From NCBI GenBank assembly GCA_016287815.1, contig JAEEWW010000003.1, forward strand, positions 17,483 through 81,482: DNA of 64,000 bases. The letters run 5' to 3'. The position numbers were made by a program, and so were the translations under genes. Positions 27,648-36,732 of the stretch are shown one piece after another. The notes below the pieces were generated by a model. The model worked only from the letters and a program-made list of their open reading frames with translations, did no database searches and was not told where the DNA came from. How positions within the stretch are numbered: the stretch's first letter is position 1; every line of letters begins with the position of its first letter. This DNA is from Treponema sp. (GTDB taxonomy: Bacteria; Spirochaetota; Spirochaetia; Treponematales; Treponemataceae).

Positions 27648-28319
27648 CTATTTTTTGTGAAGTTTTGAAAAATCAATATATGCATAATCTGCACGCCATG
27701 TTGCAAAAATATTATGCTCATTTGGATTTTCAGCATATTTAATAATTTCATAGCTGTTTTTGCCCTGGTATGCCCAGTTTCCGCCGATGTTATAAAGCTT
27801 GCTTTCATCCCAGCCAAGTTTTATAAGCAGAGCTTTTGTCATTCCAGCATAACCGCCGCCACCGCACATTAAAAAAATAACCTTATCCTTCGGGAACAAA
27901 TCTTCCAGAATCATAAGGGATTCATCGTAATTCGCAGTTGCAGTTTCTATATTTCCAAAACTGTCCCATGTTAATGTATAAAGTGTATTTCCTTTATACG
28001 CTCCTTTTACAGGAAGTTCAGAAAGGGAAGCAAGGAAAGGATATGGAACGATTTTAAAACCTTTTATTGTTGCATCCAGATCCGGATTTCCGCCGATAAA
28101 AACATAGTCGGCCGGATCAAACAGCATGCGCATGTCGCGATAAGCAACATCACTTCTGCCAAGATAATTATCAATTGTCATTATATTTATATTCCGGTCT
28201 ACACCGAACATTGATGTCGGGTCTGGAGAACTTGCAGGAAGCGGCTTTTCCTTATCACATCCTGAAATAAAAATTAATGATGAAAAACTCATTGCAATAA
28301 ATAATCTTTTAATTTTCAT
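27648..28319 (-). CDS. Rhodanese-like lipoprotein
   Basis: A 223-residue protein with a lipoprotein signal (SLIFISGC, Cys21 as lipid anchor) and a rhodanese-like fold. The active-loop cysteine is Cys152 in LMCGGGGYAGMTKALL. The loop has a run of four glycines where a rhodanese has CxxGxR-type residues, so substrate may differ from thiosulfate. A second rhodanese-type segment with MLFDPADYVFIGG lies earlier. It is exported and membrane-anchored and leads an operon with two diguanylate cyclases, so it may pass a signal to their outer sensor regions. That last point is inference. Confidence 0.75.
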   Translation of the reverse strand: MKIKRLFIAMSFSSLIFISGCDKEKPLPASSPDPTSMFGVDRNINIMTIDNYLGRSDVAYRDMRMLFDPADYVFIGGNPDLDATIKGFKIVPYPFLASLSELPVKGAYKGNTLYTLTWDSFGNIETATANYDESLMILEDLFPKDKVIFLMCGGGGYAGMTKALLIKLGWDESKLYNIGGNWAYQGKNSYEIIKYAENPNEHNIFATWRADYAYIDFSKLHKK

Positions 28320-28385
28320 TTTATCCTCACTACTTCATATTTTATATATCTTTAAAAATTTCGCAACAACGTTTACAAAATAAAT

Positions 28386-28446
28386 TATATAGTATTTCCG
28401 TCAAAAAACAGCATTAATACTTTTGTGATTGACGAAATATTATATA
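28386..28446. repeat. Inverted repeat in the rhodanese/yebC divergent region
   Basis: TATATAGTATTTCCGTCAA (28386-28404) and TTGACGAAATATTATATA (28429-28446) are inverted copies with one mismatch and one extra base, 24 bases apart. The position between two divergent genes fits an operator. Confidence 0.55.
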
Positions 28447-28476
28447 GTTGAATTCTTTTTTAATATATGATATTAC

Positions 28477-28482
28477 TATAAT
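28477..28482 (+). promoter_or_regulatory. Possible -10 element of yebC
   Basis: TATAAT lies 35 bases before the yebC ATG. The -35 match is weak, so this is a modest call. Confidence 0.35.
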
Positions 28483-28517
28483 ATTCAGTTTGTATTTCAA
28501 ATAATTAAGGAGTTCCC

Positions 28518-29261
28518 ATGTCAGGACATAGTAAATGGGCCACCATTAAACACGCAAAAGGCCTTGCAGATGCTAAACGTGGTAAAATTTTTACAAAGTT
28601 TATTAAGGAAATTTCTATTGCAGCTCGTATGGGTGGTGGAGATCCTAACTCTAACCCAAGACTTCGTACAGTTATAATTAAAGCACGCGCTGCCAACATG
28701 CCAAAAGATAATATCGAACGTGCCATTAAAAAAGGTACTGGTGAAGACGGCGGAGCAGCTTACGAAGAATTCGTATATGAAGGATATGCTCCTGGCGGTG
28801 TAGCCGTAATGGTTGAAGTTCTTTCAGATAACAAAAACCGTGCAGCAGCTGACGTTAAAAACATTTTCTCAAAGAGCGGCGGAAACCTTGGAACTTCTGG
28901 TTCTGTTTCTCGTATGTTCCAGAGAAAAGGTACTATTGAACTTGATGCGGAAAAAGTAAGCGAAGACGAAGTAATGGAAGTTGCTTTGGATGCTGGCGCT
29001 GATGATATCGTTAATGAAGACGGTGTAATTACTGTTACAACAACTCCTGATGCATTCTCTGCTGTAGCAGATGCACTTGCAGCTAAAGGTTTTGAAACAC
29101 TTTCTGCAGATGTTGGTCTTGTACCGGATGCATATACACCTGTTGATAAAGAAACAGCAGCTAAAGTTCAGAAAATGATTGATAAACTTGAAGACAATGA
29201 TGATGTTCAGAACGTTTATCACACAGCTGAATATCCGGATGATTTTGAACCGGAAGCATAA
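28518..29261 (+). CDS. YebC/PmpR-family protein
   Basis: A 247-residue cytoplasmic protein beginning MSGHSKWATIKHAKGLADAK, the hallmark of the YebC family, and containing GGGDPNSNPRLRTVI and PKDNIERAIKKGTGE. YebC-type proteins have been described as DNA-binding regulators and, more recently, as helpers that relieve ribosome stalling. An AAGGAG ribosome site precedes the ATG. It is transcribed ahead of ruvC, with a terminator between them. YebC next to ruv genes is a common bacterial arrangement. Confidence 0.95.
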   Translation: MSGHSKWATIKHAKGLADAKRGKIFTKFIKEISIAARMGGGDPNSNPRLRTVIIKARAANMPKDNIERAIKKGTGEDGGAAYEEFVYEGYAPGGVAVMVEVLSDNKNRAAADVKNIFSKSGGNLGTSGSVSRMFQRKGTIELDAEKVSEDEVMEVALDAGADDIVNEDGVITVTTTPDAFSAVADALAAKGFETLSADVGLVPDAYTPVDKETAAKVQKMIDKLEDNDDVQNVYHTAEYPDDFEPEA

Positions 29262-29281
29262 TAGCTTTTATTGATTGAATG

Positions 29282-29315
29282 GCACCTCGCTTTTTTGCAA
29301 GGTGCTTTTTTTTTG
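29282..29315 (+). terminator. Terminator between yebC and ruvC
   Basis: A 6-bp outer stem (gcacct / aggtgc) closes a T-rich loop and is followed by nine T. It would limit read-through into ruvC. Confidence 0.7.
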
Positions 29316-29330
29316 CAGAAGGCAGAATTT

Positions 29331-29825
29331 ATGAAAAAAAGGCGTATTTTAGGAATAGATCCGGGTTTAGCTTCCACAGGTTTTGGAATAATAGATTATG
29401 AAGATAATCGTATGAAACTGGTTGCTTATGGCGTAATAGAAACAAAAGCAGAAGAAAAGCACGGTACGCGCCTTGTTGCAATTTACAACAAACTTTGTGC
29501 TGTTATTTCTGAATATCAACCAGCGGAAGCTGCAATGGAAACCTTGTACTTTGCAAAAAATGTAACCAGCGCAATGGCAGTTGCAGAGGCAAGGGGAGTT
29601 GTTGCTTTATGCCTTGCCCAGCATTGTATTCCGTGCGGAGAATATACTCCAAACCAGATAAAACAGTCTGTAACAGGAACCGCAGGCGCTGATAAAAAAC
29701 TTGTAGAAAAATATGTAAAACTTCTTTTAGGTCTTGAAACAGAGCCTAAACCAGATCATGCTGCCGATGCATTGGCAGGTGCAATTACACATTTGAATTT
29801 TTCATCTGTTTTACAACGTCTCTGA
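29331..29825 (+). CDS. ruvC: Holliday junction resolvase RuvC
   Basis: A 164-residue resolvase that cuts Holliday junctions made in recombination. The catalytic acidic residues are seen in RRILGIDPGLASTGFG (Asp), METLYFAKNV (Glu) and KPDHAADALAGAITH (Asp pair). I start it at 29331, giving MKKRRILGIDPG. The longer frame back to 29271 would run through the yebC terminator. Its last 41 bp overlap the 3' end of the convergent manC gene. ruvA and ruvB are not in the window. Confidence 0.94.
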   Translation: MKKRRILGIDPGLASTGFGIIDYEDNRMKLVAYGVIETKAEEKHGTRLVAIYNKLCAVISEYQPAEAAMETLYFAKNVTSAMAVAEARGVVALCLAQHCIPCGEYTPNQIKQSVTGTAGADKKLVEKYVKLLLGLETEPKPDHAADALAGAITHLNFSSVLQRL

Positions 29826-30894
29826 CTAAGGCGCTTTTTCCTTTTTTCATAATCAAAGCCCTGCCGTTTTTAATAACAACAACGACATTTTTGATTCCGC
29901 AAAGCGCAACCGGCATGTCAGAATAGATGAAATTTCCTTCGCTTTCAATTTCTACTGCTTTACCAACATTGTGATTAAAAAGTTTTTCAAATGCATCCCA
30001 GCTGCCAATATCGTCCCAGTTGAATGTTGAACGTACGGCACAGGCAATGTCTGTTTTTTCGGCAACAGATTTATCGATTGCAATAACAGGAACGTTTTTA
30101 TACGCTTCATCCATTGCCTTCCATGAAGCAACATATTTAAAACCGTTTACTTCTTTAAAAACTGGTGCTTTACCATTTGGAATGTTTTCAAATGCGGTGT
30201 AGGCGTCTGTCTGATGTTTTTTAAGTTCATTTATTAAAGTGCTGCATGTAAATCCAAACATTCCGCTGTTCCACCAGTAATTGCCGGATGCAAGATATTC
30301 AGTTGCAGTTTTTAAATCAGGTTTTTCAACAAATTTTTCAATTTCGAAAACTGAACCGTCTGAATTGATAGATTTTCCGGTTTTTATGTAACCATAACCC
30401 GTTGCAGGTTCTGTCGGCGGAATTGCAAAGCATAGGAATTTTCCTTCTTTTGCAGCTTGAGAAGCTTTTTCACAATCAGAAACAAAATTTTCAATAGGTG
30501 TAATTATGTGGTCGCTTGTTAAAACAAGTACAAGAGGCTCTGTTTCTTTTGAAAGCTGTTTTAAAAAATGGCAGGATAAAATAATAGGGGCCGTTGTCTG
30601 CTTCGGTTCGGTTTCCGGAAGTATATACAAATCTTCTTTTAATTTTTTCTGGTCTTCCAAAGAAAGTTTTGGAAGAAGGCTTTTACAGTGTATGGAAACA
30701 GTTTTGTAAATATCTTTTCTTGTTACAATAACTATTTTTCCTTTTGGTTTTATTGCAAGTGCACGCTGAATTGAAGTTTGCAGAAATGAAACGTTTCCTG
30801 CTATTTTCATAAACTGTTTTGGATGGTCTGAGCTTGATGCAGGCCATAATCTTTCACCAAAACCACCTGCAAGAATTACAACATCAGTAAACAT
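29785..30894 (-). CDS. manC: Mannose-1-phosphate guanylyltransferase
   Basis: A 369-residue enzyme that makes GDP-mannose from mannose-1-phosphate and GTP. The loop LAGGFGERLWPASSSDHPKQ is typical of this family, and VLTSDHIITP, EKPDLKTA and WNSGMFGF follow. It lacks the C-terminal isomerase domain of the two-domain forms, consistent with a separate manA at 23906. GDP-mannose feeds surface polysaccharide or glycolipid synthesis. It converges on ruvC and overlaps it by 41 bp, an unusual tail-to-tail overlap. No terminator is seen between them. Confidence 0.92.
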   Translation of the reverse strand: MFTDVVILAGGFGERLWPASSSDHPKQFMKIAGNVSFLQTSIQRALAIKPKGKIVIVTRKDIYKTVSIHCKSLLPKLSLEDQKKLKEDLYILPETEPKQTTAPIILSCHFLKQLSKETEPLVLVLTSDHIITPIENFVSDCEKASQAAKEGKFLCFAIPPTEPATGYGYIKTGKSINSDGSVFEIEKFVEKPDLKTATEYLASGNYWWNSGMFGFTCSTLINELKKHQTDAYTAFENIPNGKAPVFKEVNGFKYVASWKAMDEAYKNVPVIAIDKSVAEKTDIACAVRSTFNWDDIGSWDAFEKLFNHNVGKAVEIESEGNFIYSDMPVALCGIKNVVVVIKNGRALIMKKGKSALVRDVVKQMKNSNV

Positions 30895-30962
30895 AAATTG
30901 TCTCCGTGAATAAACTAAATCGAAATCAAATTAAAAAAGTACGCGTTTCAATTACAATAAAA

Positions 30963-31682
30963 TTATAATTGTTCAAATACAAAATTACAGAATGTTTTTA
31001 TTCTGTTCATAAATGAAACTTCAATCCGCTTTTTCAAAAAGAAAAGAGAAGGGGCTTCAACGCCGCCAATTCCGTATAAAATCCAGTTATCGCCTTCCTG
31101 ATAGATTATGATAACTGAGCGCATGTTTTTCTTTGAAATACATTTTACGCCATTAACATATAATTTATTAAGATTTGTATTTTTATATAGCAGAAAATCT
31201 TTATTTTTTAATATTGTAATGTCCGTATCGATGTTTCCAATAGGCGGCATTTCAAGCATTGCAATGATATGCTCTTTATTATCGTTTATTTCATGCGAGT
31301 CAATTTTACCGTCTTCATACAAATCAAAATAGCATTCATGCCGTTCTGACCAGTATGGAATTCCAACATAGGAAGGAATATCTACCAGAATATCACGTGT
31401 TTTTTCTATAATGTCTTCATTTCCCTTTATAGGACGAATCTGAATAACTTCAGCAAGATAAGCTGGATCTAAATCAACGATTTCCTTAATTTCTGCTGCA
31501 ACAAGTTCATTTTTTGTTTCAAGACACATTTTCTTTGCAGACGGAGTTTTATGAATAACGATTTCCCCTGCGTTCAGTTTTGCAAGTTCATCTTCAGAAA
31601 GATTTTTATTAAAGGGAAGACAAAAAGAATTTGCGCAAACAGCCGATACAACCGTTATTGTTAATAATAATTTTTTTACCAT
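30963..31682 (-). CDS. Exported protein of unknown function
   Basis: A 239-residue protein starting at 31682 with a signal peptide (KKLLLTITVVSAVCANSFC). I prefer this ATG to the upstream one at 31760 because the signal peptide then begins at the start and a full promoter lies just before it. The mature part has a LNAGEIVIHKTPSAKKM segment and a mixed alpha/beta body, without catalytic motifs I can name. I believe related proteins occur in other treponemes. It is flanked by manC and a GH4 glycosidase but shows no sign of sharing their function. Confidence 0.7.
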   Translation of the reverse strand: MVKKLLLTITVVSAVCANSFCLPFNKNLSEDELAKLNAGEIVIHKTPSAKKMCLETKNELVAAEIKEIVDLDPAYLAEVIQIRPIKGNEDIIEKTRDILVDIPSYVGIPYWSERHECYFDLYEDGKIDSHEINDNKEHIIAMLEMPPIGNIDTDITILKNKDFLLYKNTNLNKLYVNGVKCISKKNMRSVIIIYQEGDNWILYGIGGVEAPSLFFLKKRIEVSFMNRIKTFCNFVFEQL

Positions 31683-31690
31683 ATCGCCTG

Positions 31691-31719
31691 AATTATAACT
31701 TTTCAGACAGATTTTTGCA
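31691..31719 (-). promoter_or_regulatory. Sigma-70 promoter for the 30963-31682 gene
   Basis: On the minus strand TTGCAA, a 17-base spacer and a perfect TATAAT (31691-31696) end 8 bases before the ATG at 31682. The transcript would have almost no leader. One arm of an inverted repeat fills most of the spacer. Confidence 0.6.
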
Positions 31720-31754
31720 ACCTTCGTAAAAATCGCTGTAAAAATCTGTCTGAA
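31702..31754. repeat. Perfect 15-bp inverted repeat over a promoter
   Basis: ttcagacagattttt (31702-31716) and its exact reverse complement aaaaatctgtctgaa (31740-31754) are separated by 23 bases. It may be an operator, or the terminator of the GH4 gene whose stop is 26 bp away, though no T run follows it on either strand. Confidence 0.7.
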
Positions 31755-31779
31755 TTTCAATGTGCCAGATACGCTATAT

Positions 31780-33174
31780 TTATTTTTTTAGCCATTCCGG
31801 TATGTAATCTTTTGTATTTTCAAGCATTGAATTAAAAAGAGTGCGGCATTCTGATTCAGAAATAAGCTTTACAGCCGGATCGTTTCTGAATGCGCGGAAA
31901 ATCATTTCTCTGTTGCGATTTTTCCAGCCTTCGATAATCGTTTCATGATTATAAACATGGCGCATAACCAGATTCTGTACAGGATATGGAAGTTTACCCG
32001 CCATGACAGGTCTGATTTCTCCATCACGGAACACTGCGTTTGTTTCTACGACAGCACCCAGAGGAACGTTTTCCATCTGACCGATATTCGGAATATTTAC
32101 GTTAGTTACAAGAGTTTCAAAACCGAGTAATGCTTTAAGTTGTCTTACGCCTTCTTCTCCAGAAGCAATTATTTCAACTTTTTCTTTGCCTTCATAGATT
32201 CTGTCACTTTTTTCCTGAAGGAATTTATCGTGTTCTTTTCTCCAGCTTACAGGAGTTAAAGTAAAGCCCCATCTTTCTACCATTTCCTGTGACTGCAAGT
32301 ACCATTGAGGAACAAATTCTGCAAGATGCCTGTCACCGGCAGCTGCAATAATTCCGAACTTTCTGAACAAATCAATCTTTACCATCTGTCTTGAAAGGAA
32401 ATTCTTGTTAAGCCAGTTGGCTTCTTCGCCTGAATCCCATCCTGTTTCTGCATATTTTTCGCAGAATTCTGCGTAAAGAGGGAATAAATCCTGTCCTTTG
32501 CAAACAGCTTTGTCAATCCACGTAAAATGATTTATTCCAAGAACATTTGTTTTTATATCAGCCCTTGTAATTGAACTGTCTCCTGTTTTTTTGCGGACAA
32601 TTTCTGCCAGAAGTTTCTGTGTTCCGAATACCTCATGGCAGCAGCCAAACGCCTTAATTTCGGGGAATGCAGCGTACATCATCCTGACACAAAGAGTCAT
32701 TGGATTTGTATAATTTATTACCCATGCATCAGGACAGAATTCTTTAATTTTTAAGGCAAGGTTTTCATAAATCGGAAGGGTACGCATTGCCCTGATTATT
32801 CCTCCCGGTCCTGCCGTATCACCTACAGACTGATAAATTCCATATTTCTCAGGTTCATGAACATCGCTTTCCATTTCATCAAATGTAGCAGGAAGAATTG
32901 AAGCTATTACAAAGTCTGCTCCAGAAAGGGCTTCTTCCAATGTTTTTACAGCTGTATATTTCCACGAACTTTTTGTTTCCGGAAATTCAGCAAGCGAGTT
33001 TCCGATTTTTTCATTTCTTTTTGCACGTTCAAAATCAATATCATAAAGGGCAATCTGACCGTTCATCTGCTCTTCAGGAGCTAAATCTGCCATCAGTCCC
33101 CATGCCCAGCCGCGGGAACCGCCGCCAATATATGCAATTTTGATATCATAAGCTTTGTTGTTTTTGTAATACAT
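31780..33174 (-). CDS. Glycoside hydrolase family 4 (alpha-glucosidase/galactosidase type)
   Basis: A 464-residue GH4 enzyme. These use NAD and a divalent metal to cleave glycosides by an oxidation-elimination route. The N-terminal Rossmann loop reads AYIGGGSRGWAWGL. The NYTNPMTLCVRM segment and the CCHEVFG metal-ligand region (Cys and His) are present, as is GINHFTWI. Substrate could be an alpha-glucoside, alpha-galactoside or galacturonide. It lies 103 bp after the response regulator on the same strand, so it may belong to the regulated glycan region. Confidence 0.9.
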   Translation of the reverse strand: MYYKNNKAYDIKIAYIGGGSRGWAWGLMADLAPEEQMNGQIALYDIDFERAKRNEKIGNSLAEFPETKSSWKYTAVKTLEEALSGADFVIASILPATFDEMESDVHEPEKYGIYQSVGDTAGPGGIIRAMRTLPIYENLALKIKEFCPDAWVINYTNPMTLCVRMMYAAFPEIKAFGCCHEVFGTQKLLAEIVRKKTGDSSITRADIKTNVLGINHFTWIDKAVCKGQDLFPLYAEFCEKYAETGWDSGEEANWLNKNFLSRQMVKIDLFRKFGIIAAAGDRHLAEFVPQWYLQSQEMVERWGFTLTPVSWRKEHDKFLQEKSDRIYEGKEKVEIIASGEEGVRQLKALLGFETLVTNVNIPNIGQMENVPLGAVVETNAVFRDGEIRPVMAGKLPYPVQNLVMRHVYNHETIIEGWKNRNREMIFRAFRNDPAVKLISESECRTLFNSMLENTKDYIPEWLKK

Positions 33175-33277
33175 AATAAAACCTCTTGATTTTATTTTAG
33201 CATAAGCTGAAAATTGTACATAAAAGAAAAAAGATTAGTTTTATTAAAAAACAGTGCAAAGAAAGTTCTGATTAATA

Positions 33278-34933
33278 CTATTCACGGTTAGTCTTAAAGA
33301 TTTTTTCCCTGTATTCACTTGGTGTATATCCGGTTTCTTTGCGGAACATCTGGCTAAAATATGACGGATTGCTTCCGAAACCGGTTTTATATGCTATTTC
33401 TGCAATAGATAAATCTATATCTTCCATAAGTTCTTTTGCAATTTCCATCCGTTTTTCAAAAAGAAATGTAGAAAATTTTTGTCCGGTTTCTTTTTTAAAT
33501 AGTTTTCCAAGATAATCAGGATTCATGTAAACTTCTTCCTGGGTAACTTTTAGCAGCGATAAGGCAGAATCTGAATAGTTTTTATTTACATATTCTATTA
33601 CTTTACGTATTTGCTTTGTATAATTTGTACTGAAAAGTTCTTTTTGTTTTTTAATAATCGAAGATACTGATTCTTTAGCTGCAAGATAAAGATTTTCAAA
33701 GTTCTGTGCTTTTGTAATTCTGTCTACATTGATTATTTCAGGCAAATCTGAATCTTTATAGAATTTAGTCTTTGTAATATACGAAAGAAAAAAAGTAAGC
33801 GTTAGTTTTTTTACTGTTTCAAATGAATACATCTTTTTTGCACAGATTAAGGCTATCTTTTTGAGTTCTTCAGTTATTTCTTTTTCAGAAATTTCTGTTT
33901 CTGTAAGATTAAAGATTTTTTCACCAAGTTCTTTATAATGAGCATTTACATTTTCTGCATCTGGTGTTTTTGAAAATTCAATTTTTTCTGTATAAACTGC
34001 ATTTCTGTCCTTAAAATAATAAAGCAGGCAGAGTGTTTCTTTTACTTTTTCAAATACTTCTTTTGAAGAATCAGGTGTAAAAAGTTCGCTTATTATTACA
34101 GGAAATTTTCCTGCGATACACGTATTTTCAAAAGAGTCCGTATCAGGTTTTGTTTCTGAAAGTGTTGAAGTCGTTTCTGGAAGTTCTGTATCTTTATCTT
34201 GATCAGAAATCCCGGAAAGTTGATTTTTTATTTTTTCAAAGACACTTAATGAATCAGAGCAACTTGTTTTTGATTGTGAAGAAATAAGCACAAAGATGTG
34301 GCTTTCCTTATAAAAACACACGGAATTATCGATAAAAGATTCTATTTGAGAAATAGCAGAAAATAATTTTTGAGAAGTAACTTTACTTTTTGTTTTGCTA
34401 TACAGAAAATATGGAAGAACAAAAAGCCTAAAATGTCGTTCTGTATTTATCCCAAGATATTCTTTTATCTGAGAGAAATCTGTTTTGCCTTCAAACCAGG
34501 AGCAGAGTATGCTGTTTTTAGTCTGAATAGAAAATTCTCTGTCTTTTTTATTACTGTCAACTTTATTACAGACTTTCTTTATTGTTTCAAAGATTTCTTT
34601 ATTTCCGCACGGTTTTAAAATATATTCGCAGACTCCATTTCTTATTGCGCTTTGTGCATAAGAAAAATCATCATAACTTGAAAGAATTATAAACTCGCAT
34701 GGAATATTTTTCTTACGGCATTCGGTTATAAGTTCAATACCGGAAAGTTCCGGCATAATAATATCGGTAAGTACAATATCTACATGATTTTCTTTGGAAC
34801 ATACAGCTTCAAGAGCAGCTTTGCCGTTCCGTGCAGTAAGGATATTTACATTCTCGCCGAATTCTTTTTTAATGCTTCCGGCAATTCCGTCCCTTATAAT
34901 TTTTTCATCGTCTGCTACAAGTATGGTTTTCAT
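33278..34933 (-). CDS. Response regulator with AraC-type DNA-binding domain (YesN type)
   Basis: A 551-residue regulator. The receiver domain has the acidic pair at DDE (8-10), phospho-acceptor Asp57 in LTDIIMPELSG and Lys107 in ILKPCG. A long middle region of ~310 residues follows. The C-terminal ~100 residues are an AraC-type double helix-turn-helix (SLLKVTQEEVYMNPDYLGKL and IAEIAYKTGFGSNPSYFSQM). Its start overlaps the kinase stop by 4 bp. Systems of this type commonly control nearby sugar ABC transporters, and one lies divergently at 36908. Confidence 0.94.
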   Translation of the reverse strand: MKTILVADDEKIIRDGIAGSIKKEFGENVNILTARNGKAALEAVCSKENHVDIVLTDIIMPELSGIELITECRKKNIPCEFIILSSYDDFSYAQSAIRNGVCEYILKPCGNKEIFETIKKVCNKVDSNKKDREFSIQTKNSILCSWFEGKTDFSQIKEYLGINTERHFRLFVLPYFLYSKTKSKVTSQKLFSAISQIESFIDNSVCFYKESHIFVLISSQSKTSCSDSLSVFEKIKNQLSGISDQDKDTELPETTSTLSETKPDTDSFENTCIAGKFPVIISELFTPDSSKEVFEKVKETLCLLYYFKDRNAVYTEKIEFSKTPDAENVNAHYKELGEKIFNLTETEISEKEITEELKKIALICAKKMYSFETVKKLTLTFFLSYITKTKFYKDSDLPEIINVDRITKAQNFENLYLAAKESVSSIIKKQKELFSTNYTKQIRKVIEYVNKNYSDSALSLLKVTQEEVYMNPDYLGKLFKKETGQKFSTFLFEKRMEIAKELMEDIDLSIAEIAYKTGFGSNPSYFSQMFRKETGYTPSEYREKIFKTNRE

Positions 34934-36732
34934 TTTAACAAATCTTTTACTACATTCTGTACGCTAATTTTGCTAAAAGCAAGCGGTAATTTTATTTTAA
35001 TGCACAATCCGGTCAAATTTGTGTATTCAACGGCATTTTCCGCTTTTAATCCATACTGACTTCCAAAAATTATCTGCAATCTTGAATGAATGTTTGAAAG
35101 CCCCAGATGTTTTTCAGAATCTTCAGTTTTCTCTTCCAGTAAGGATTGTATTTTATTAATATCAAATTCATTGCCGTCATCGCAGACTAAAATATAAAAA
35201 TCATTTTCATGTTTTTCAAACAGAATGTTTACATGGCAAATAGAATCGTTTTTTTCTATGTTGTATTTAATTGCGTTTTCAATCAATGGCTGTAATGTAA
35301 ATTTAGGAATAAGGCAGTTTTTTAGTTTATCATAATCTTCAATATTGAATGAAAGCCTGTCTTCAAATCGTATTTTTTGAATTGCTATATAATCCTGAGC
35401 AATCCGAACTTCTTCTTCAAGAGTTATAATATCTTCTTTTTTTATTGAAGCCCTTAAAAGATTGCTTAACGAAAGAACCATCTGTGCAAGTTCCTGGTCA
35501 TCATCGGAAACGGCCTTCCACCGTATGTTTTCCAGCGTATTATATAAAAAATGAGGATTTATCTGTTTTTGTAAAAGCCTGTATTTTGTTTCTGCAAGCG
35601 AAATCTGTTTTGCATAAACTTCTTTTATCAGATAATTTATTTTGTCAGTCATTATATTATAACTTTCATAAAGTTCCCTGATTTCTGAAATACGGCTTTT
35701 CTGCTCATTTTCTGCAAACCTGATAAAGGTTTCATCTTTCGCCATTTTCATGTGGACAGAAATTTTGTGAACCGGCTCGGAAATTCTTTTGGAAAAATGA
35801 AACTGCAGGAGCATTATTAAAAACAGAAGAACTAAAATTAACAGCAGCAGGTTTGCGGTAATAAGAACAATTCTTTTTATAAGTGGTGTAAAATTAAGAA
35901 TGTTTACAAAAATCCAGCCTTCTATATTTGAATATGCAATATGAATATATGTATTTTTGATTTTGTACATGTCCTGCACAGCTGATTTTTTATCTATTGT
36001 TTCTGTAAGGATATTTTTAATTACTTCCGGCAAAGCTGTTATATTATTTTCATTAAAAACCTGTCCGTTTATGTAACATAAAAGCTCTGAACTATAAAAG
36101 CTGTTTTCAGGTTTTTCTGAGTACAAAAGAGAAGTGTTAAGGGAAAAAACAAGGACACCATAATCAGAAAAGGAATTTGCCGTTTTAGTTGAACGAATTA
36201 CTTTTGCATAGATAATATTTTGAGAATTTTCAGGATCAACCATCCATATTGATTTTTCCGGGGATTGTAAGGCAATATTTCTTGCTTTGTTTATAACCTG
36301 ACTTGAAGGTTTGTTTGTACCGCCTGTATACAAAGTTATTTTGTAATTGTTTGAAAAAATAAAGTAAGTTGAACTTATTGAACTTCTGTTTATGGTTGTA
36401 GAAAGAAGATTATTGCTAAGTTCAAGCATTGCTTCATAGCCTTCGTATTCTTCAGAATTGCGTAAATAATCCCGAATATTATTTTGCACTACATAGCTGT
36501 TTTGAAAATCCAGAGAAAACTGTTCTATTTCAGAAAGGCTTCTTTCAAGATTAAAAATATAATAATCTAAGCCTTCCCGTGAACTTTGAACAATCATGGA
36601 TTTAAAACTATGAATAATTATCTGCGAAAAGATAAGAATCAGAATTAAAAAAGCGGTTGTTAAAAGTATTATTGTTCTTGAAAAGTATTTTTTTATCGAA
36701 AGTATAGTTTTTTCTTTTTTATTATTCAGCAT
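34930..36732 (-). CDS. Sensor histidine kinase, LytS/YesM type
   Basis: A 600-residue kinase with membrane segments at about 20-42 and 286-310, an extracytoplasmic sensing region of ~245 residues, a HAMP segment, and the His_kinase motif KQINPHFLYNTLENIRWK with His394. The C-terminal ATPase domain has IENAIKYNIEK and GLSNIHSRLQIIFG. It pairs with the downstream AraC-type regulator and is divergent from the sugar-binding protein gene, so extracellular sugar or a binding protein-sugar complex is the likely signal. That last point is inference. Confidence 0.94.
   Translation of the reverse strand: MLNNKKEKTILSIKKYFSRTIILLTTAFLILILIFSQIIIHSFKSMIVQSSREGLDYYIFNLERSLSEIEQFSLDFQNSYVVQNNIRDYLRNSEEYEGYEAMLELSNNLLSTTINRSSISSTYFIFSNNYKITLYTGGTNKPSSQVINKARNIALQSPEKSIWMVDPENSQNIIYAKVIRSTKTANSFSDYGVLVFSLNTSLLYSEKPENSFYSSELLCYINGQVFNENNITALPEVIKNILTETIDKKSAVQDMYKIKNTYIHIAYSNIEGWIFVNILNFTPLIKRIVLITANLLLLILVLLFLIMLLQFHFSKRISEPVHKISVHMKMAKDETFIRFAENEQKSRISEIRELYESYNIMTDKINYLIKEVYAKQISLAETKYRLLQKQINPHFLYNTLENIRWKAVSDDDQELAQMVLSLSNLLRASIKKEDIITLEEEVRIAQDYIAIQKIRFEDRLSFNIEDYDKLKNCLIPKFTLQPLIENAIKYNIEKNDSICHVNILFEKHENDFYILVCDDGNEFDINKIQSLLEEKTEDSEKHLGLSNIHSRLQIIFGSQYGLKAENAVEYTNLTGLCIKIKLPLAFSKISVQNVVKDLLK

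Noticed and set aside
31683-31760. Upstream start of the exported protein gene
   Set aside because: It would place the signal peptide 26 residues inside the protein and put the inverted repeat and promoter within the coding sequence.
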